A stretch of 10,353 nt of DNA from NCBI RefSeq assembly GCF_030815255.1, contig NZ_JAUSWN010000039.1, positions 1 through 10,353 of the forward strand, in the 5' to 3' direction. The stretch comes from Hathewaya limosa. Lineage in GTDB: Bacteria; Bacillota; Clostridia; Clostridiales; Clostridiaceae. Shown here piece after piece: positions 5,700 through 10,353 of the stretch. The position numbers and the translations under genes are program-made. Under the pieces are notes generated by a model. It did no database searches and was not told where the DNA came from. It saw only the letters and a program-made list of their open reading frames with translations. Each line of letters starts with the position of its first letter. Position 1 is the stretch's first letter.

Positions 5700-8057
5700 T
5701 TACCTAAATATATAATATTTTAACTTTGACAAATTACTTTTAATATATTCATCTATTTGATTATAATAAAATTCTTTATTTAATGAACTATTTTCTTTAC
5801 CATAATATTCTAAATACATATCATTAACTATTTCTTTTAAGTATAAAGAAATATATATATCATCTATACACTTTGCAAATTCTAGATCTCCTTGTGAATC
5901 TTTCTTTTTTATATTTAAAAGTCCTAAACAATAAATGTAATATTTATATAAATATATTACTGAATCAGATTTTAGAATTTTATCTCTTTTAACATTGAAT
6001 CTAAGTCTTAATATAAAAATTAACATTAACATAATTGCTAGTAAACTAATTAAACCAAGGGTTACTTTCTTAATCATATTTAGGTGTTTTATATCTATTT
6101 TAATACTCTTATCATTCTTTGCACGTTCCTTTTTATTAATTCTATTTTTTACATTATTTTTAGGTTTATTTTTATCCACTTCTTTATTATTGGGTTTCTT
6201 TTCATTTTTAATATCTTTATTTTGAATTTGTTGAACTTGTTCCCTTGGTACAGGACTTCGTCTGATATTATTTGTATGCCCTTCTAAAGAAACCTTTGGT
6301 TCAGCTATAGCCCAAACATTACACTCTGGTATTACTAAAACCTCGCACCAAGCATGAGCATCTTGTGTTCCTACATAATAATACCCTTCCTTATCCTTGT
6401 TATCTGACATTTTAAATCCTTCTACATATCTAGCAGGTATACCCTCTATTCTACACATTATAGCCATAGCTGTAGCAAAATAAGTACAATAACCCTTCTT
6501 TTGATCAAATAAAAAGTATTCCAAAAACTCCTGATCTTCAGGTATATTTGATACATCTAAGGAATATTTATAGTTTTTTTCTAAGTATTCTTTTATTTTA
6601 TGTACTTTAGACATACTATCTTTACATCCCTTTGTTATCTCATAAGTTAGATCATATACCCTTTTAGATATATTTTGAGGAAGCTGAATGTATTTTTCAT
6701 AATTATCCCTAATAAGATATTCATAATCCCCATAATAGAAATTTTCTGGCCAATTACCAGAATTATTACTAATTTTTTCAATTGGATAATTCATGTACTC
6801 CCTAAATTCCTCATTTGTATCTAATATTTCTTCCCGTAAAGTAATACCATTTACATGTTTAAGTTGTGAAAATATAACACTGTATTTTTCATTTATAGAA
6901 TCCGAAAACATTATATTTTGTTCCTTATCATAACTTATATTTCCTGATTGAGTAGTATACAATTTAGAACTCAAAAATGGTGCAAAGAAGCTTCTACTTA
7001 AAAAATCTTCGTTTAACTTTATTTCCATCTTTTTATTAGTAACCTCTACCTTCCTCATATCCCCTAGGTTATATATCCCTAAATCAATTTCATTCCCAAA
7101 ATCCATATATTTCATAGGTCTCTTATTCCACCTATATCCATCGTATATATCTTTTACTCTTCCTTTTAAAAAATAAGGTTTATCACATTTAATCTTCATT
7201 AATTGTTTTTTATTTATAGAGATAGGTCCTCCTAATTTCTTATCACTATTTGAATATCCTACTTCATTTAAATTAAACTGATTTATCTCATTATCAATAT
7301 TCTCTGCCTTACCATATATGATATTATTTATAAAACCTCTATACTTATTTTCTGATATTCTTCCTGTTGTCTCTGTAGAAATATACCCTAACCCCTTATT
7401 TAAAACTATACTCATAATCAGAAATATACTCATAAATAAAATTGGCTTTATTTTAATCTCTACATCCTTTTTTATTAATATTTTTAAATTTCCAATGTAT
7501 GAATTCACCATTAATATAAACATATTAAAAAATAATATTGGCTTCATATAAGCTAAACATAATTGTTTATTAATAAACCATAATACTATTAATAAAAATG
7601 TAGTTACAAAAACCATTACATTTTTCCAAAAATTTTCAGTTATCCATAACGTAAATAAATATACAATAGGTAAAAATATTGTAAGAATAGGCTTATAATT
7701 TTTAAAATATGTAACTTCAGTTTTATATATAGACTCTTCTAAGATATCATAATTAATTAATATATTACTATTTATAAATTGATGTATAAATTTATGATTT
7801 AGAAAATATATAAATCCTCCAAATATAAGAATACCAATAAAAACATACAATCTAATAAACTTATTATTAATACACTTAAAAAATATAATATATATAAAAA
7901 TACTAATCATACATAAAAAAAATAAAAACTTATAATCTATATTTTTTATTCTTAATCCTGTTTTAGCTACATGAAATAAACAATTTGAAGTAATTATAGT
8001 TGTAAAAACACAAACACAAAAATTAAATAAATAAAAGCTTTTTTTATCTAAATTCAT
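5700..8057 (-). CDS. membrane-anchored transglutaminase-like (TgpA-type) protein
   Basis: A 785-residue protein, counted from the ATG at 8057. About seven N-terminal membrane helices (roughly 10-220) lead to a large extracellular part (221-660) with a transglutaminase-like papain-fold core. A basic, asparagine-rich linker (about 610-655), one membrane helix (663-683) and a cytoplasmic tail follow. This is the TgpA layout. The catalytic cysteine is C523 in GYCTYFATAMAIMCRIEGIPARYVEGF-like context (521 onwards), and the histidine is H568 in DAHAWCEV. At the third position, where WxxxDPT is usual, the sequence reads WAIAEPK, so Glu586 replaces Asp. It is the last gene of the moxR-DUF58-transglutaminase operon. 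A TTG at 8084 would add nine residues, but ATG 8057 has the ribosome binding site AAGGGTG and is preferred; it overlaps the DUF58 gene by 14 bases. Substrate unknown; it probably acts on envelope protein or peptide. Confidence 0.88.
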   Translation of the reverse strand: MNLDKKSFYLFNFCVCVFTTIITSNCLFHVAKTGLRIKNIDYKFLFFLCMISIFIYIIFFKCINNKFIRLYVFIGILIFGGFIYFLNHKFIHQFINSNILINYDILEESIYKTEVTYFKNYKPILTIFLPIVYLFTLWITENFWKNVMVFVTTFLLIVLWFINKQLCLAYMKPILFFNMFILMVNSYIGNLKILIKKDVEIKIKPILFMSIFLIMSIVLNKGLGYISTETTGRISENKYRGFINNIIYGKAENIDNEINQFNLNEVGYSNSDKKLGGPISINKKQLMKIKCDKPYFLKGRVKDIYDGYRWNKRPMKYMDFGNEIDLGIYNLGDMRKVEVTNKKMEIKLNEDFLSRSFFAPFLSSKLYTTQSGNISYDKEQNIMFSDSINEKYSVIFSQLKHVNGITLREEILDTNEEFREYMNYPIEKISNNSGNWPENFYYGDYEYLIRDNYEKYIQLPQNISKRVYDLTYEITKGCKDSMSKVHKIKEYLEKNYKYSLDVSNIPEDQEFLEYFLFDQKKGYCTYFATAMAIMCRIEGIPARYVEGFKMSDNKDKEGYYYVGTQDAHAWCEVLVIPECNVWAIAEPKVSLEGHTNNIRRSPVPREQVQQIQNKDIKNEKKPNNKEVDKNKPKNNVKNRINKKERAKNDKSIKIDIKHLNMIKKVTLGLISLLAIMLMLIFILRLRFNVKRDKILKSDSVIYLYKYYIYCLGLLNIKKKDSQGDLEFAKCIDDIYISLYLKEIVNDMYLEYYGKENSSLNKEFYYNQIDEYIKSNLSKLKYYIFR

Positions 8058-9111
8058 ATCTTTCACCCTTAATAATATCTTCAATTAAAATTAAAGTAAC
8101 TTTATAAGAAAGACCTCTTAAAACTTTAATCTGTTCTTCTAATCTTTTATTACTTTCTAAAGATAAAATTATTATTGTTTTATTTTTATTAATGTTATTA
8201 TTTATAAAATCTATAAAATCATTATACTTATAAAAATTATCCCTAAAAAAATACTCATTAATATTTTTAAAATTCTGAATATCGTTGATATAGAATTTAT
8301 TTTCATCTATAGAATTTATAAATATATTTTGTTTATACCCTTTAGTCATTAGAAAATATATTATTGATATTGTATAACTAACTATTTGTTCATCATAAAT
8401 ACTATATGTTTCCCTATCTAATCCATTAAGATTTATAAATAGACTAATATTTACACTAGTTTCATCCTCAAAATTTTTTATCATTAAATGTCCACATTTT
8501 GCCGAAACCTTCCAATGTATTTGTCTGATGTTATCTCCAATCTCATACTTTCTTACTTCTCTTATTAAATTATTATTTTCTTTGTTATATATATTAAGAT
8601 TAGAAACATTATTATCCGATTTAGCTTTCTTTATATCCTCTTCTATATTAATAATCTTAGGATATACCTTAATACTTTTATTAATTTTTTTGATATAATT
8701 AACTCGCCAAATATTAAATATATCTTTATAATCTATAATAATATCATCAATATTATAGATACCTCTTTTTTGTAAATTAACTTTTCTAATTATTTTTATA
8801 TTTTGAAAAGATTTTACATATATACACTTATCAAATTCTTTTTGTAATATACAAACATAGGTTATAACTAACGGTGTTTTATTTTTTAAATTTATATGTA
8901 AAATAAATTCATCTCCAACAAAATAATCAATATTCTTATAAAAAACTTCTATATCTATAAAAAATCTTATTATTAAAACTTCTATTAGACCTATTATTAA
9001 AATCATTAATAATAAATAAAAAATACTATTAAACAATTGACCACCTATTAATACATACATACAAGTAAATACCATAAATACCGTTAGAAATTTAATATTT
9101 ATCTTAATCAT
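8044..9111 (-). CDS. DUF58 domain membrane protein
   Basis: A 355-residue protein with two N-terminal membrane helices (about 7-24 and 28-51). A cytoplasmic beta-rich region (about 55-150) follows, then the DUF58 signature at 184-217: REVRKYEIGDNIRQIHWKVSA, then the stretch ending in IKNFEDE. The remainder (about 218-345) has the alternating hydrophobic strands of a von Willebrand A-like fold (NISLFINLNG, TIIILSLES, VTLILIED). A classical DxSxS metal site is not obvious: the first strand reads LFINLNGLD. DUF58 proteins are typically encoded next to MoxR ATPases and are thought to be their partners. The ATG is preceded by AAGGTGA with normal spacing and overlaps the moxR stop by 8 bases; the 3' end overlaps the transglutaminase start by 14 bases. 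Translation of the three genes is therefore probably coupled. The molecular function is not established. Confidence 0.9.
   Translation of the reverse strand: MIKINIKFLTVFMVFTCMYVLIGGQLFNSIFYLLLMILIIGLIEVLIIRFFIDIEVFYKNIDYFVGDEFILHINLKNKTPLVITYVCILQKEFDKCIYVKSFQNIKIIRKVNLQKRGIYNIDDIIIDYKDIFNIWRVNYIKKINKSIKVYPKIINIEEDIKKAKSDNNVSNLNIYNKENNNLIREVRKYEIGDNIRQIHWKVSAKCGHLMIKNFEDETSVNISLFINLNGLDRETYSIYDEQIVSYTISIIYFLMTKGYKQNIFINSIDENKFYINDIQNFKNINEYFFRDNFYKYNDFIDFINNNINKNKTIIILSLESNKRLEEQIKVLRGLSYKVTLILIEDIIKGERYEFR
8064..8070 (-). promoter_or_regulatory. ribosome binding site deciding the transglutaminase start
   Basis: AAGGGTG on the minus strand lies six bases before the ATG at 8057, inside the end of the DUF58 gene. 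It supports that ATG over the upstream TTG at 8084, which has only AT-rich sequence before it. Confidence 0.6.
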
Positions 9112-10048
9112 TTATAATCACCTTGGGCATAGGTACTCTATTTAAAATTTTATCTATAATATCTTCCACTGTTAATTCATCTTTAAGGGCTAAAGAAGAT
9201 AGAACTAACCTATGTGACAGAACAAGCTTAACATTCTCTTTTACATCTTCAGGAATTACATACTTCCTACCTTGAATAAAGGCATTAGCTTGTGCTACTC
9301 TCATAAGTGCCATTGATCCCCTTACACTTGCACCTAATTTAATATATTCATTATTTCTTGTTTGTTCTATAACATTGACTATGTATTCATATACATTTAA
9401 TTCTACATGAATATGTTTTACAGCCTCCTGTATTTCTTTAATATCTCCCTCATTAAAAATAGATTTTATGTTATTCATTGGATTGTGGTCTTTATATACT
9501 TGCAATATCTTAATTTCATCTCTAAATTCTGGATATCCTATACTTGTTTTAATTATAAATCTATCCAATTCTGCTTCTGGCAATGGAAATGTACCTTCAT
9601 ATTCTATAGGATTTTCTGTGGCTAAAACTATAAATGGATCGCCTATTTTGTATGTTTTACTTCCCTCTGTTACTTGTCTTTCCTCCATAGCCTGAAGTAA
9701 TGCAGATTGAGTTCTAGGTGTTGCCCTATTAATTTCATCAGCCAATATAACATTAGAAAATATAGGCCCTTTTCTAAATTCAAATTCTAGAGATTTTTGA
9801 TTAAATATAGATACACCTGTTATATCTGTAGGTAACAGATCTGGTGTAAATTGAATTCTATTACATGTTAAACTAAGAGTTTTAGCTAACACCTTTATTA
9901 GTGTAGTTTTTCCTACTCCTGGAACATCATCAATCAAAATGTGGCCTCCAGCTAATATGCCTTTTAATATATTTATTACCTCATTACTCCTACCTATTAG
10001 AACCTTTTCTATATTATCTATTACATCATTAATTATCTTATTATTCAT
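9104..10048 (-). CDS. MoxR-family AAA+ ATPase
   Basis: A 314-residue AAA+ ATPase of the MoxR family, cytoplasmic and probably a ring-forming chaperone or remodelling ATPase for its operon partners. Walker A is PGVGKTT (43-49), Walker B is VILADEINRA (100-109, D104/E105), sensor 1 is ATENP (143-147), the arginine-finger region is LDRF (161-164, R163), and sensor 2 is in GASVRGSMAL (239-248, R243), followed by the C-terminal lid. The MoxR hallmark FTPDLLPTDITG (67-78) is present. Length and motifs are complete, so it should be active. The ATG is preceded by AAGGAGT (10055-10061), eight bases before it. It is the first gene of the operon with DUF58 and the transglutaminase; its stop lies inside the DUF58 start region. 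The symbol moxR is used loosely for the whole family, so none is assigned. Confidence 0.95.
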   Translation of the reverse strand: MNNKIINDVIDNIEKVLIGRSNEVINILKGILAGGHILIDDVPGVGKTTLIKVLAKTLSLTCNRIQFTPDLLPTDITGVSIFNQKSLEFEFRKGPIFSNVILADEINRATPRTQSALLQAMEERQVTEGSKTYKIGDPFIVLATENPIEYEGTFPLPEAELDRFIIKTSIGYPEFRDEIKILQVYKDHNPMNNIKSIFNEGDIKEIQEAVKHIHVELNVYEYIVNVIEQTRNNEYIKLGASVRGSMALMRVAQANAFIQGRKYVIPEDVKENVKLVLSHRLVLSSLALKDELTVEDIIDKILNRVPMPKVIIND

Positions 10049-10089
10049 ATATTAACTCCTTATAGTATAATTAAATACTTCATATTCTA

Positions 10090-10118
10090 ATTATACCTTT
10101 TACTACTAATTTTAACCA
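10090..10118 (-). promoter_or_regulatory. candidate promoter of the moxR operon
   Basis: On the minus strand a perfect TATAAT (10090-10095) is preceded, at 17 bases, by a weak -35 box TGGTTA (10113-10118). Transcription would begin near 10083, giving a short leader that contains the ribosome binding site AAGGAGT (10055-10061). The rest of the spacer up to the insertion sequence (about 10119-10196) is AT-rich with nothing else recognised. Confidence 0.5.
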
Positions 10119-10196
10119 TATATTTAAGTGTATTTATCAGAAAATTTGAATAATATTTTATTTAATAGCAATCACTAATATAAAGATTTTAAAAAA

Positions 10197-10233
10197 GGGG
10201 CTGTCGCACTAAAAAATAGTGCGACAGCTTTTT
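10197..10233. terminator. GC-rich bidirectional terminator at the insertion sequence end
   Basis: GCTGTCGCACTA (10200-10211) pairs perfectly over 12 bp with TAGTGCGACAGC (10217-10228) around an AAAAA loop. TTTTT follows on the plus strand (10229-10233), and CCC then TTTTTT follows on the minus strand (10191-10199), so both strands show an intrinsic terminator. It would shield the transposase from outside transcription. Confidence 0.85.
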
Positions 10234-10242
10234 GCGTAAAAA

Positions 10243-10276
10243 ATAAATCTCCCACTCCAAAGAGTGAAAGATTTAT
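10243..10276 (+). promoter_or_regulatory. leader hairpin before the transposase start
   Basis: ATAAATCT (10243-10250) pairs with AGATTTAT (10269-10276), and inside it CACTC (10253-10257) pairs with GAGTG (10262-10266) around loop CAAA, with a CC/AA internal loop. It ends 14 bases before the transposase ATG. The purine-rich AGAGTGAAAG, the only Shine-Dalgarno-like stretch here, is partly buried in the stem, which may lower translation. Confidence 0.55.
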
Positions 10277-10290
10277 AGTAAAATTAATAT

Positions 10291-10353
10291 ATGACAAAAC
10301 ATATTAATTTACATAAAAATTATACTTCAAATCGTGGAAATTATCAATTAAAA
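10291..10353 (+). CDS. transposase N-terminus, IS1182-family-like (partial, runs off the window)
   Basis: Twenty-one codons are visible, reading MTKHINLHKNYTSNRGNYQL and K. The stretch NYTSNRGNYQLK matches the conserved beginning of IS1182-family DDE transposases (typically NYT-x-x-RGNYQL), which catalyse cut-and-paste or copy movement of the element. ATG 10291 is the first start after an in-frame stop at 10285-10287. No good ribosome binding site lies at normal distance. The catalytic domain is outside the window, so intactness cannot be judged, and the family call rests on this short motif plus the adjacent end sequence. Confidence 0.7.
   Translation, partial: MTKHINLHKNYTSNRGNYQLK

Larger units (their letters stand above)
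10197..10353 (+). mobile_element. left end of an IS1182-family-like insertion sequence (partial)
   Basis: The sequence changes from AT-rich spacer to GGGGCTGTCGCACT at about 10197, a type of end I associate with clostridial insertion sequences of the IS1182 group. It leads through two hairpins into the start of a transposase reading rightwards off the window. The exact boundary, target duplication and right end cannot be seen. It sits about 80 bases upstream of the moxR operon promoter, transcribed away from it. Confidence 0.65.

Noticed and set aside
5600..5700. Short AT-only inverted repeats after the transglutaminase gene as a terminator
   Set aside because: The pairing is weak and made of A and T only, indistinguishable from background in this spacer.
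9407..9695. Plus-strand open frames opposite the moxR gene
   Set aside because: They mirror conserved AAA+ coding sequence and show no domain of their own.
1..10353. CRISPR array or tandem repeats
   Set aside because: No regularly spaced direct repeats were seen on reading through the window.

Overview
The window is AT-rich DNA from a low-GC Gram-positive bacterium, most likely Clostridium or a close relative. This rests on strong AT bias in codons and spacers, AGGAGG-type ribosome binding sites, a phosphatidylserine decarboxylase with the GGST cleavage motif, a clostridial-type chemoreceptor, and the moxR-DUF58-transglutaminase operon common in Firmicutes. The species cannot be fixed from the sequence alone.

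Left part (1-568): a tRNA-Arg(CCT) gene on the minus strand with a canonical TTGACA-17-TATTAT promoter. It is followed by about 377 bases without a protein gene. This spacer is not featureless. Bases 307-397 can fold into a three-way-junction-like RNA with three well-paired stems, and a strong Shine-Dalgarno sequence at 526-532 is separated from the next start codon by a small hairpin.

Plus-strand genes (569-3140): an UbiB/AarF (ABC1/ADCK) atypical kinase with two C-terminal membrane helices, then phosphatidylserine decarboxylase (psd). They are 76 bases apart with no evident terminator between them, so they probably share a transcript and both act at the membrane. A long, probably bidirectional hairpin terminator (3166-3228) separates psd from the convergent gene that follows.

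Minus-strand genes (3234-10048): a methyl-accepting chemotaxis protein with an unusual lysine-rich cytoplasmic N-terminal extension and a possible sigma-D-like promoter. Upstream of it lies a three-gene operon read moxR, DUF58, transglutaminase. Its genes overlap by 8 and 14 bases, indicating translational coupling. By family knowledge the MoxR ATPase works with the DUF58 protein and a membrane-anchored transglutaminase-like enzyme in a cell-envelope process whose substrate is not known. The transglutaminase has Glu where the third catalytic residue is normally Asp.

Right edge (about 10197-10353): the left end of an insertion sequence, probably IS1182 family. It has a GC-rich hairpin able to terminate transcription in both directions, a second leader hairpin, and the first 21 codons of a transposase running off the window.

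Most of the window is ordinary clostridial core genome. The least explained items are the structured element at 307-397 and the hairpin between Shine-Dalgarno and start codon ahead of the kinase gene. No clear new multi-gene system was seen.
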